Below are positions 1 through 6,257 of a DNA stretch of 11,871 nt, in pieces (position 1 is the stretch's first letter; each line of letters starts with the position of its first letter). The notes under the pieces are model-generated. The model ran no database searches. It was not told the DNA's origin and was given only the letters and a program-made list of their open reading frames with translations. The position numbers were made by a program, and so were the translations under genes. The stretch covers positions 1 through 11,871 of the forward strand of contig JABMRA010000114.1 in assembly GCA_013202925.1 (NCBI GenBank), read 5' to 3'. Source of the stretch: Candidatus Omnitrophota bacterium. Lineage in GTDB: Bacteria; Omnitrophota; Gorgyraeia; Gorgyraeales; Gorgyraeaceae.

Positions 1-733
1 CTTTTATATTGCCTATCCTCCTCAGATCGATCCTCACTGAAGAATAAAATTTCAATGCCCTGCCTCCGGTGGTGGTCTCAGGGCTGCCAAACATGACACC
101 GATCTTTTCTCTTATCTGATTGATAAAGATCATGCACGTGTTGGTCTTTGAAATGATCGCTGTCAATTTCCTCAAGGCCTGCGACATGAGCCTTGCCTGG
201 AGTCCGATGTGCCTGTCGCCCATATCGCCCTCTATCTCTGCCCTCGGGACCAGCGCGGCAACAGAGTCTATGACAATAAGATCCACTGCATTGCTCCTGA
301 CAAGCATCTCGGCAATGTCAAGCGCCTGCTCGCCGCTATCTGGCTGCGATATCAAAAGGTCGTCCAGGTTCACGCCTAATTTCTTGGCATAACTGGGGTC
401 CAATGCGTGCTCGGCATCTATGAATGCGGCCACCCCGCCCAGCTTCTGCGCCTGTGAAATAATACTTAAGGTCAATGTGGTCTTGCCTCCTGCCTCAGGC
501 CCGAATATCTCCACTACCCTGCCCCTCGGCACTCCGCCAACACCCAGGGCCAGGTCAAGGGCCAATGCGCCTGTTGAAATCGCGTCAACCTCGAACTTTG
601 TCTCTTGGCCAAGCTTCATGATAGCGCCCTTGCCAAACTGCTTCTCTATCTGCGTAACTGCCATGTTCAGCGCCTTTTCCTTACCATCCCTGTCATCCTT
701 ACGCACGACCTTCTTATCCTCTTTTTTCACCAT
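1..733 (-). CDS. recA: RecA recombinase (5' part, runs off the left edge)
   Basis: RecA forms ATP-dependent filaments on single-stranded DNA, drives homologous strand exchange and, in many bacteria, stimulates LexA self-cleavage. The 244 codons seen here read through without interruption from an ATG at 733-731. They cover the N-terminal helix and most of the ATPase core. The P-loop is GPEAGGKT at residues 78-85, followed by IDAEHALD (Glu108 matching the catalytic Glu), Walker B DLIVIDSVAALVP at 151-163 and the L2 DNA-binding loop at 203-224 with NQIREKIG and PETTTGG. The sequence leaves the window near residue 244, so about 100 residues (the C-terminal domain) lie outside. The usual P-loop is GPESSGKT, so the Ala-Gly here is a mild departure. 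The start is supported by a GGAGGTG site just upstream. The gene is divergent from the mfd-to-mgtC block, with 278 bases between them. Confidence 0.98.
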   Translation of the reverse strand, partial: MVKKEDKKVVRKDDRDGKEKALNMAVTQIEKQFGKGAIMKLGQETKFEVDAISTGALALDLALGVGGVPRGRVVEIFGPEAGGKTTLTLSIISQAQKLGGVAAFIDAEHALDPSYAKKLGVNLDDLLISQPDSGEQALDIAEMLVRSNAVDLIVIDSVAALVPRAEIEGDMGDRHIGLQARLMSQALRKLTAIISKTNTCMIFINQIREKIGVMFGSPETTTGGRALKFYSSVRIDLRRIGNIK

Positions 734-737
734 ACAA

Positions 738-744
738 CACCTCC
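738..744 (-). promoter_or_regulatory. recA ribosome binding site
   Basis: The minus strand reads GGAGGTG, then TTGT, then the recA ATG. GGAGG lies six bases from the start codon. This strong Shine-Dalgarno site fixes the recA start at 733. Confidence 0.85.
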
Positions 745-758
745 ATGTTTTTCCTAAA

Positions 759-787
759 ATTATACAACCCTAACCCCTTAAAGTAAA
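759..787 (-). promoter_or_regulatory. Candidate sigma-70 promoter for recA
   Basis: On the minus strand, TTTACT (787-782, four of six matches to TTGACA) is followed after 17 bases by a perfect TATAAT (764-759). Transcription would begin near 752, leaving a leader of about 20 bases that contains the GGAGGTG site. A second TATAAT at 797-792, preceded by TG one base away (an extended -10), could be an upstream start, but I see no good -35 for it. I found no LexA-type box of either the CTGT-N8-ACAG or GAAC-N4-GTTC kind. This is consensus matching by eye. Confidence 0.55.
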
Positions 788-816
788 GTAAATTATAGCA
801 TCACCTCCTCAAATGA

Positions 817-861
817 GGCCACGACTTACGGAGACCAAGGGCCGACGTAAGTCGTACGGCC
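817..861. repeat. Palindrome 1 of the recA-mfd gap
   Basis: ACGACTTACG at 821-830 is matched by its reverse complement CGTAAGTCGT at 846-855, with a 15-base loop. The match continues outward to GGCC on both sides (817-820 and 858-861) if a two-base bulge is allowed. The core GACTTACG/CGTAAGTC is the same as in the palindrome at 966-1000. Confidence 0.8.
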
Positions 862-937
862 GAATTTGACCCCCACTGTTTCGCTTTTGTTTCGCTTCGC
901 TCAACAAAAGCGAAACAAAACGACGGGGGTTAATTCG
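861..937. repeat. Palindrome 2: long two-stem hairpin
   Basis: The inner stem pairs GTTTCGCTTTTGTT (878-891) with AACAAAAGCGAAAC (903-916), 14 perfect pairs around an 11-base loop. The outer stem pairs CGAATT..CCCCC (861-874) with GGGGG..AATTCG (925-937), interrupted by two or three bases. The inner arm also contains two direct copies of GTTTCGCTT (878-886 and 889-897). No T-run follows on either strand, so a simple intrinsic terminator is unlikely. It may be a repeat-element hairpin or a structured transcript. Confidence 0.75.
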
Positions 938-965
938 CACCTTCATAGAAGCAGAACAAAGAAGA

Positions 966-1000
966 TGGACTTACGAAAATCAGAGATTTTCGTAAGTCCA
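966..1000. repeat. Palindrome 3: perfect 16-bp inverted repeat abutting mfd
   Basis: Sixteen bases at 966-981 pair perfectly with 985-1000 around a three-base loop (AGA). The arms contain GACTTACG (968-975) and CGTAAGTC (991-998), the same core as palindrome 1. It ends 11 bases before the first ATG of the mfd frame, and that frame is open through it back to a TAG at 946-948. Confidence 0.85.
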
Positions 1001-1011
1001 GTGCTCATTAT

Positions 1012-2904
1012 ATGTTCAAATCCATAAAGATCTACAAAGGCAAAGACATGGATTACAACTCGCTTGCCAGGGAACTGGTCGGGTATGGCTACGAGAGGTG
1101 CAGGGGCATTTCCGAGCCAGGCGATTTCAGCATGCGAGGGGGCATAGTAGATATATTCCCGCCTACGTTCGAGGGGCCGGTACGGATCGAACTCTCCGGA
1201 AAAAAAGTAGAGTCCATAAGAAGCTTCAGCATTGTATCGAACGAGACCCTCGAAGAGCATGCCATGGTGATCATCCTGCCAAAGCTGGGCCTGTATCCAA
1301 AGAGAAAAAGCAAAAGGTTTGAACTGGGCGAGCAGACGCCTCTCGAGTCTTTTATTGATATACAGCTGAATGACTACGCGGTGCATGTTGATCATGGCAT
1401 CGGCATCTTCAGGGGTTTTGAGAGGATGAATTTTAGAGGCGAGGCAAAGGACCACATTGTCATAGAATATGCGGACAGGGATAAATTATACGTGCCCATA
1501 GAGGAGATGCACCTTATACAGAAATACGTGGGTTTTGAAAAAAGGCCCCCGAAGATCTACAGGCTGGGGGCCAAGGCATGGCAGGCGACAAAGGAGAGGA
1601 TCAAAAAAGGCGTTTATTCCATGGCGTTCGAGCTTCTGGAGCTGGATGCGATGCGTTCCAAGCTGGACGGCTTTTCGTTTTCGAAGGATTCTGACTGGCA
1701 GGCCCAGTTTGAGAAAAATTTTCCGTTTACAGAGACGCCGGATCAGGCGCGCTCTGTCCTGGAAGTAAAGCAAGATATGGAATCAGGCAGGCCAATGGAC
1801 AGGCTTTTGTGCGGCGACGTCGGGTACGGAAAGACAGAGGTCGCGTTAAGGGCGGCATTCAAGGCAGTGATGGACAATAAGCAGGTGGCGATACTGGTCC
1901 CGACAACGCTCCTTGCGGAGCAGCATTTTATTACGTTCAAAAACAGGATGCAGGCGTTTCCAGTGAAGGTGGAGATGGTGAGCCGGTTCAGGACAGGCGG
2001 AGAGACCCATCGTATTCTCGAAGAGGCTGCAAGCGGGACAGTGGACATAGTGATAGGCACGCACGCTATCTTAAGGAAAAATATAAAATTTAAAGACCTT
2101 GGGCTTGTTATTATTGACGAGGAGCAGCGCTTTGGCGTAAGGGACAAGGAAAGATTAAAGAGGATGCGGCTCCTGGTGGATGTCCTGACGCTCACCGCGA
2201 CCCCGATCCCGCGCACCCTGTATATGTCACTCATGGGGGTCAAGGACATGTCTATCATTGAAACGCCGCCTCAGGACAGATTGCCTGTGGAGGTAAAGGT
2301 AGCGGAGTTTGATAAAGGCCTTGTGAAAAAGGCAATTGCCAGAGAAAAGAAGAGGGGCGGCCAGGTATTTTTTATACATAACAGGGTCGAGAGTATTGAG
2401 CGGATCGCATCGCAGGTTTCGGAATTAGCAGGGGGTGCGCGGATAGGCGTTGCGCACGGCAGGCTGCCCTCGAGGGAACTCGAAAGGATTATGCGAGAAT
2501 TTATGAAAGGAAGTATTGACGTTCTTGTGTGTACGGTTATAATAGAGTCCGGCATAGATATACCGAATACAAATACCCTGATCGTGAATCGCGCGGATAT
2601 GTTTGGCCTCGCAGACCTGTACCAGCTGAAGGGCAGGGTAGGCAGGTTCAAGAACAAGGCATACGCGTATTTTCTTGTGCCGCGCAATAGCGTCCTAAGC
2701 AACGAGTCAAGGCGCAGGCTCAAGACAATAGAGCGCTACAGGGAACTCGGTTCAGGGTTCAAGATCGCCATGGAGGACCTGGAGATACGCGGGGCAGGCA
2801 ATCTCCTCGGCAAGCAGCAGCACGGCTACATATCTGCTATAGGATTTGACCTGTATTGCAGGATGCTGAGAGAGGTAGTCTCAGCCCTTAACAAAAATGC
2901 TTGA
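1012..2904 (+). CDS. mfd: Shortened Mfd (transcription-repair coupling factor), lacking domains 1a, 2, 3 and 7
   Basis: Mfd is a DNA translocase that binds stalled RNA polymerase, pushes it off DNA and recruits UvrA. This copy has 630 residues, against about 1150 normally. Visible parts: the end of the UvrB-like module, domain 1b (about 1-80, with GDFSMRGGIVDIFP at 37-50); the RNA polymerase interaction domain (about 115-185, YAVHVDHGIGIF); and a complete motor with GDVGYGKT (268-275), DEEQ (369-372), TATPIP (395-400) and GRVGR (541-545). The translocation motif around EIRGAGNLLG (591-600) is also present. Domains 1a and 2 (UvrA binding) are missing upstream, domain 3 is replaced by a linker of roughly 35 residues, and the protein stops at FDLYCRMLREVVSALNKNA with no domain 7. 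The ATG at 1012 has no ribosome binding site. The ATG at 1048 (residue 13) has AAAGG seven bases upstream and may be the start in use. All motor motifs are intact, so this is not an obviously dead gene. Confidence 0.9.
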   Translation: MFKSIKIYKGKDMDYNSLARELVGYGYERCRGISEPGDFSMRGGIVDIFPPTFEGPVRIELSGKKVESIRSFSIVSNETLEEHAMVIILPKLGLYPKRKSKRFELGEQTPLESFIDIQLNDYAVHVDHGIGIFRGFERMNFRGEAKDHIVIEYADRDKLYVPIEEMHLIQKYVGFEKRPPKIYRLGAKAWQATKERIKKGVYSMAFELLELDAMRSKLDGFSFSKDSDWQAQFEKNFPFTETPDQARSVLEVKQDMESGRPMDRLLCGDVGYGKTEVALRAAFKAVMDNKQVAILVPTTLLAEQHFITFKNRMQAFPVKVEMVSRFRTGGETHRILEEAASGTVDIVIGTHAILRKNIKFKDLGLVIIDEEQRFGVRDKERLKRMRLLVDVLTLTATPIPRTLYMSLMGVKDMSIIETPPQDRLPVEVKVAEFDKGLVKKAIAREKKRGGQVFFIHNRVESIERIASQVSELAGGARIGVAHGRLPSRELERIMREFMKGSIDVLVCTVIIESGIDIPNTNTLIVNRADMFGLADLYQLKGRVGRFKNKAYAYFLVPRNSVLSNESRRRLKTIERYRELGSGFKIAMEDLEIRGAGNLLGKQQHGYISAIGFDLYCRMLREVVSALNKNA

Positions 2905-2936
2905 CACTTTTGACAATGTCTTAAATGCCAAGCATT
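2896..2936. repeat. Imperfect inverted repeat over the mfd stop codon
   Basis: AATGCTTG (2896-2903) is complementary to CAAGCATT (2929-2936), with a near-palindrome GACAATGTC (2912-2920) between them. The structure spans the mfd stop and the gap before the surA-like gene. There is no T-run. It could be an RNA-processing or attenuation hairpin, or chance. Confidence 0.3.
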
Positions 2937-2951
2937 CCGGCGGGATTTAAA

Positions 2952-3902
2952 ATGGCAAATTTCAAGTGGTTTATAATTTTAGCAATATTCATGGTCCAGG
3001 CGCTGTGCGTAGAAGCACAGGTGGTCAATAGGGTCGTTGCTGTTGTGAATGACGAGGTCATAACGCAGCAGGACGTGGATCAGTTGCTCGGCGTGCTCTA
3101 TGCGCAATACGCGCATGCATACAAAGACGAGGAGTTATTGAAGAAGATGGAAGATGTAAAAGGGGATATCCTGAACCAGATGATAGAGGATAAACTTGTG
3201 TTGAGCCGCGCAAAGGAGCTGGACGTAAGGGTGAGAGAGGAAGAGATAAATGATAAGATGGAAAGTGTTAAAGGCGAATTCCCCTCTGAAAAGGATTTTT
3301 ACAATATGATCGAGATGCAGGGTATTACCGCGGCTAACCTAAAGGATAGATACAGGGACCAGATAATGATGAGAAAGCTTATAGATTTTGAAGTAAAGGG
3401 AAGGGTCGCGGTCTTGCCGTCAGAGATAGCCGCGTATTATGAAGGACATCGCAAGGAATTCAAGCAGAATAAGAAATGCAAGGTACGGCACATACTGATA
3501 AAGGCAGAGGATGATGTGGGTTTTGAACTGGCAATGGTGGAGGCGCGGGATATTTACAAGAGCATCAAGGCGGGCGGCGATTTCGTTGAATTTGCAAATA
3601 AATATTCCCAGGGCCCGAACAAAGAAGACGGCGGCGACATGGGATATATCGAAGAAGGTGAAATGCTCGAGGAATTGGACAGGGTCATATTTGCCTTAAA
3701 CTCAGGAGATGTTTCAGAGCCCGTAAGGAGTGGGTTAGGGTATCACATCTTTAAGGTCGAAGACATCGAGGCATCCGGATATTTCAGCTTCAAGGATGTG
3801 CATGCACAAGTTAAAGATATGCTCCTGCAGAAGAAGTTCAAGGAAAAATTGCATGAATGGCTGGGGGAACTGAGGTCAAAGGCATATATCTCTATAAAAT
3901 AG
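2952..3902 (+). CDS. surA: SurA-like periplasmic peptidyl-prolyl isomerase/chaperone
   Basis: Proteins of this family escort unfolded outer-membrane proteins through the periplasm. The ATG at 2952 begins a classic signal peptide: MANFKW, then a hydrophobic stretch to about residue 20 and a likely cut after VEA (20-22). The Cys in this stretch is not in a lipobox. The mature protein opens with VVNRVVAVVNDEVITQQD, the hallmark of the SurA N-terminal chaperone domain, which continues to about residue 165. One PpiC parvulin domain follows at about 175-270, from KVRHILIK through GGDMGYIEEGEM to GYHIFKVED. E. coli SurA has two PpiC domains; one is common outside the Proteobacteria. An in-frame ATG at 2925 would add nine residues before the signal peptide and has no better ribosome site, so 2952 is preferred. 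The order surA-pdxA-rsmA matches the proteobacterial cluster. Confidence 0.92.
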   Translation: MANFKWFIILAIFMVQALCVEAQVVNRVVAVVNDEVITQQDVDQLLGVLYAQYAHAYKDEELLKKMEDVKGDILNQMIEDKLVLSRAKELDVRVREEEINDKMESVKGEFPSEKDFYNMIEMQGITAANLKDRYRDQIMMRKLIDFEVKGRVAVLPSEIAAYYEGHRKEFKQNKKCKVRHILIKAEDDVGFELAMVEARDIYKSIKAGGDFVEFANKYSQGPNKEDGGDMGYIEEGEMLEELDRVIFALNSGDVSEPVRSGLGYHIFKVEDIEASGYFSFKDVHAQVKDMLLQKKFKEKLHEWLGELRSKAYISIK

Positions 3903-3911
3903 AGAGCGAGA

Positions 3912-4763
3912 ATGGGAAGTGCGAAAAGCAAGCCAAGGATACTGATTACAGCAGGAGACCCAAAGGGCATAGGCCCCGAAGTTACAAATAAGGCATTAAG
4001 AGATATCCGCATCAATGCCCTTGCAGATTTTTCCGTTATAGAAGCCGGAGACAACACAGGCTTTGATGCTGTAAAAAAGGCAGCGGGGATTTTGAACAAA
4101 GGCGAGGCCGACGGCCTTGTCACCGCACCCGTCAATAAATCCGCGATAGCTACTTCAGGCATACCTTTTACCGGCCACACAGAATATCTTGCAGGCATCA
4201 CGCATACCAGGAGATTTGCAATGATGCTGTGCGGCGGCAGTTTAAGGGTTACTATCGTTACCCGTCACATAGCCCTAAAGAAAGTGCCGGCAGCCCTTAC
4301 AAAGGAAAAAATAAAAGACGCGATATTGCTGACTGATGATGCGCTTAGGGGAAGTTTTGGGATCCGCAAGCCAAGGATAGGCGTGTGCGGCCTGAATCCG
4401 CATTGCGGGGAGGCAGGCCTGATAGGCATTGAAGAAAAAACGATAATCGCGCCTGCTGTTGAGGCCGTGAGATCAAAGGTCCCTGGTGTCCAGGGGCCGC
4501 TTGCCGCTGATTGGGTTTTTTACATGGCACGCAAAGGAAAGTTCGACGCAGTCATTGCCATGTATCATGACCAGGGCCTGGGCCCGTTCAAGATGCTGGC
4601 GTTTGAGAAGGGCGTCAATGTTACGCTGGGCCTTCCTTTTGTGCGCACATCGCCGGATCATGGCACAGCGTACGACATTGCAGGCAAAGGGGTAGCTGAT
4701 CCTACCTCCATGAAAGAGGCAATAAAGCTGGCAGTAAACCTTGCGAAGGGACAAAGGTGTTAG
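3912..4763 (+). CDS. pdxA: 4-hydroxythreonine-4-phosphate dehydrogenase, N-terminally shortened
   Basis: PdxA oxidises 4-phosphohydroxy-L-threonine in the DXP-dependent route to pyridoxal 5'-phosphate. Family motifs run in order: ITAGDPKGIGPE (12-23), VTAPVNK (70-76), GIPFTGHTEY (83-92), the three metal ligands His119 (TRH), His164 (LNPH) and His219 (MYHDQG), then LGLPFVRTSPDHGTAYDIAG. The ligand spacings, 45 and 55 residues, equal those of E. coli His166, His211 and His266. At 283 residues the protein is about 46 shorter than E. coli PdxA. The whole shortfall lies between the GDPKGIGPE and TAPVNK motifs, where the family normally has a strand-helix segment. The gene follows surA by nine bases and overlaps rsmA by seven. 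The catalytic core looks intact, but whether the enzyme folds without this segment is open. Confidence 0.93.
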   Translation: MGSAKSKPRILITAGDPKGIGPEVTNKALRDIRINALADFSVIEAGDNTGFDAVKKAAGILNKGEADGLVTAPVNKSAIATSGIPFTGHTEYLAGITHTRRFAMMLCGGSLRVTIVTRHIALKKVPAALTKEKIKDAILLTDDALRGSFGIRKPRIGVCGLNPHCGEAGLIGIEEKTIIAPAVEAVRSKVPGVQGPLAADWVFYMARKGKFDAVIAMYHDQGLGPFKMLAFEKGVNVTLGLPFVRTSPDHGTAYDIAGKGVADPTSMKEAIKLAVNLAKGQRC

Positions 4764-5605
4764 GGGTAAAGGAGATAAAATCCATTCTCAGGGAAAACAG
4801 CATACGCCCCAGCAAGCGGCTCGGCCAGAATTTTCTCATAGACGAGAATGTGCAGAAAAAGATAATCGACGCGGTCGGGCTGGCCAGAGAAGATGTCGTG
4901 CTTGAGATAGGGCCGGGCCTGGGCGCGCTCACAGAGGCTTTGTGCAGGCGCGCAAAAAAGGTGATAGCAGTAGAAAAAGACAGACGGCTCCATGCTTTTC
5001 TTTTGAAAAATAATAAATCCGGCAATCTGGATCTGGTGCAGGGAGATATATTGGACTGGGATTTTAGCGACTACCCTGCGTGCCGGGGCGCAAAGATAAA
5101 GATAGTCGGGAACCCCCCTTACTATATATCGAGCCCCATCCTTGTAAGGCTTTTGAAGAACAGGGCATTTATAAACACGATATTTATCACTGTCCAGAAG
5201 GAATTCGCAGAAAGATTAGTGGCCGCGCCAGGCACCAGGGTCTATGGCGCGATCTCATGCTTCGCTCAGTTCTACGCAGAGCCGGAAAATCTATTCACGA
5301 TCAGAAAAACCGTGTTCTATCCTGCCCCAAAAGTGGATTCGTGTTTTTTGAAGATACGCGTACGCGAGGAGGGTCTTTACTTGACGGATGAGGAAAAACT
5401 ATTTAAAATAATAAGGCAGTGCTTTGAGAAGAGAAGAAAGACGATATTGAACTCCCTGCGCATGAAAGAGGGTTTTGGGGCCCGGGAGGAGATCTTACAG
5501 GCCCTGGACAGGGCAGGCATTTCGCCGAGCCGCAGGCCTGAGACCATGTCATTGAAGGAATTTGTAACTCTGGCGGATCACATAAAAACGAGAGGGGGTA
5601 GTTAA
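4757..5605 (+). CDS. rsmA: 16S rRNA adenine dimethyltransferase RsmA (KsgA)
   Basis: RsmA uses S-adenosylmethionine to place two methyl groups on each of two adjacent adenines in the 3' terminal hairpin of 16S rRNA, a late step in small-subunit assembly. The 282 residues are close to the usual 270. Motifs visible: RLGQNFLID near the N-terminus; the SAM-binding EIGPGLGALT; IAVEKD (acidic ribose-binding residue); GDILDWD; and the catalytic NPPYYISSP, where most members have NLPY. KTVFYPAPKVDSCF and FEKRRKTILNSL belong to the C-terminal helical domain. The start is GTG, inside the last codons of pdxA, which indicates translational coupling. Confidence 0.96.
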   Translation: MLGVKEIKSILRENSIRPSKRLGQNFLIDENVQKKIIDAVGLAREDVVLEIGPGLGALTEALCRRAKKVIAVEKDRRLHAFLLKNNKSGNLDLVQGDILDWDFSDYPACRGAKIKIVGNPPYYISSPILVRLLKNRAFINTIFITVQKEFAERLVAAPGTRVYGAISCFAQFYAEPENLFTIRKTVFYPAPKVDSCFLKIRVREEGLYLTDEEKLFKIIRQCFEKRRKTILNSLRMKEGFGAREEILQALDRAGISPSRRPETMSLKEFVTLADHIKTRGGS

Positions 5606-5949
5606 TGGCGGATGACAACAAAAACCTGGGCGAGACATCTATAGGCATGCAGCCGAACATGGCCGGACTTTTATGTTATTTTTTAGGTTGGATAACAGGA
5701 CTTGTTTTTTACCTGGTGGAGAAGAAGAATAAATTTGTCAGATTTCATGCCATGCAGTCGTTGATCGTGTTTGGAAGCCTGGCTATCATCAATATCGTGC
5801 TGTTGGTCATACCTGCGTTGGGGATACTGCTTAGCATCCTGTTGTCACTTTTATCGCTCGTTCTGTGGATCCTTCTTATGATAAAGGCGTATCAGGGCGA
5901 ATATTTCAAACTGCCCATAGCAGGCGACATAGCTGAGAAAAACTCGTAA
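5605..5949 (+). CDS. Small three-helix membrane protein, DUF4870/Tic20-like
   Basis: This 114-residue protein resembles the DUF4870 (Tic20-like) family of unknown function. It has a polar N-terminus, a first helix at about 20-37 (AGLLCYFLGWITGLVFYLV), a charged loop with EKKNKFVRFHAMQSL that is the family signature, and two further hydrophobic helices at about 52-74 and 76-93. The C-terminus is short and charged. Its ATG shares one base with the rsmA stop (TAATG), with a GAGGGGG ribosome site upstream, and gatC follows 17 bases later. The neighbours give no clear functional hint. Confidence 0.8.
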   Translation: MADDNKNLGETSIGMQPNMAGLLCYFLGWITGLVFYLVEKKNKFVRFHAMQSLIVFGSLAIINIVLLVIPALGILLSILLSLLSLVLWILLMIKAYQGEYFKLPIAGDIAEKNS

Positions 5950-5966
5950 GTTTACCCGGAGGGGTT

Positions 5967-6257
5967 GTGGCGATTACAAAGGATACTGTAAAGTATGTGG
6001 CGAACCTTGCGCGGATAGGGCTTGACGACAAGGAACTGGGCGATTTCACAAAACAGCTGGACCGCATACTGGAATATGTCCACAAGATCAAGAAACTGGA
6101 CGTCTCGAAGCTCGAACCCACAAGCCATGTCCTTGAGATGAAGAACGTATACAGGGAGGACAGGGTAAAGGATTCATTGCCTGCCTCAGAGGCAATGAAG
6201 AACGCGCCGGCAAAAGAGGGCAACCTCTTCAAGGTGAAGAAGATAATAGGGGTATAA
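5967..6257 (+). CDS. gatC: Asp-tRNA(Asn)/Glu-tRNA(Gln) amidotransferase subunit C
   Basis: GatC is the small subunit that wraps around GatA and joins it to GatB in the tRNA-dependent amidotransferase. The 96-residue length is normal. Typical features are an N-terminal VKYVANLARIGL segment, a Leu-rich helix ending in KQLDRILEYVHKIKKLDV, then LEPTSHVLEMKNVYREDRV and a C-terminal FKVKKIIG. The start is GTG at 5967, with GGAGG four bases upstream. Its stop shares a base with the gatA ATG. Confidence 0.96.
   Translation: MAITKDTVKYVANLARIGLDDKELGDFTKQLDRILEYVHKIKKLDVSKLEPTSHVLEMKNVYREDRVKDSLPASEAMKNAPAKEGNLFKVKKIIGV

Larger units (their letters stand above)
817..1000. mobile_element. Possible REP/MITE-like palindromic element (whole cluster)
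   Basis: Palindromes 1 and 3 share the 8-bp core GACTTACG and its complement, at 823, 846, 968 and 991. They bracket the unrelated hairpin at 861-937. The outermost core copies (823-830 and 991-998) are therefore inverted relative to each other, giving about 180 bp with terminal inverted repeats and internal palindromes. That layout resembles small non-autonomous elements. No target-site duplication or transposase is visible. Calling it mobile is inference: only the repeats are seen. Confidence 0.35.

Noticed and set aside
120..773. Two plus-strand open frames (90 and 117 codons)
   Set aside because: They lie antisense to recA, whose minus-strand reading has every family motif.
866..894. Plus-strand promoter from TTGACC at 866-871
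   Set aside because: No acceptable -10 lies 16-18 bases downstream. The sequence is part of the hairpin stem.
817..1000. CRISPR array
   Set aside because: The repeats are inverted pairs with unequal spacing, not direct repeats with uniform spacers, and no cas gene is present.
861..1000. Intrinsic terminators for the recA or mfd side
   Set aside because: The hairpins are not followed by T-runs on either strand, and both genes are transcribed away from the gap.
943..1455. A 170-codon minus-strand open frame over the mfd start
   Set aside because: Its product resembles no family I know, and it overlaps clear Mfd coding sequence on the other strand.
2901..2938. Promoter for the surA-like gene from two TTGACA copies (2901 and 2910)
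   Set aside because: Neither has a -10 box at suitable spacing, and the gene is close enough to mfd to be co-transcribed.
2925..2951. Nine extra N-terminal residues on the surA-like protein
   Set aside because: They would precede a complete signal peptide that begins at 2952, and the upstream ATG has no ribosome site.
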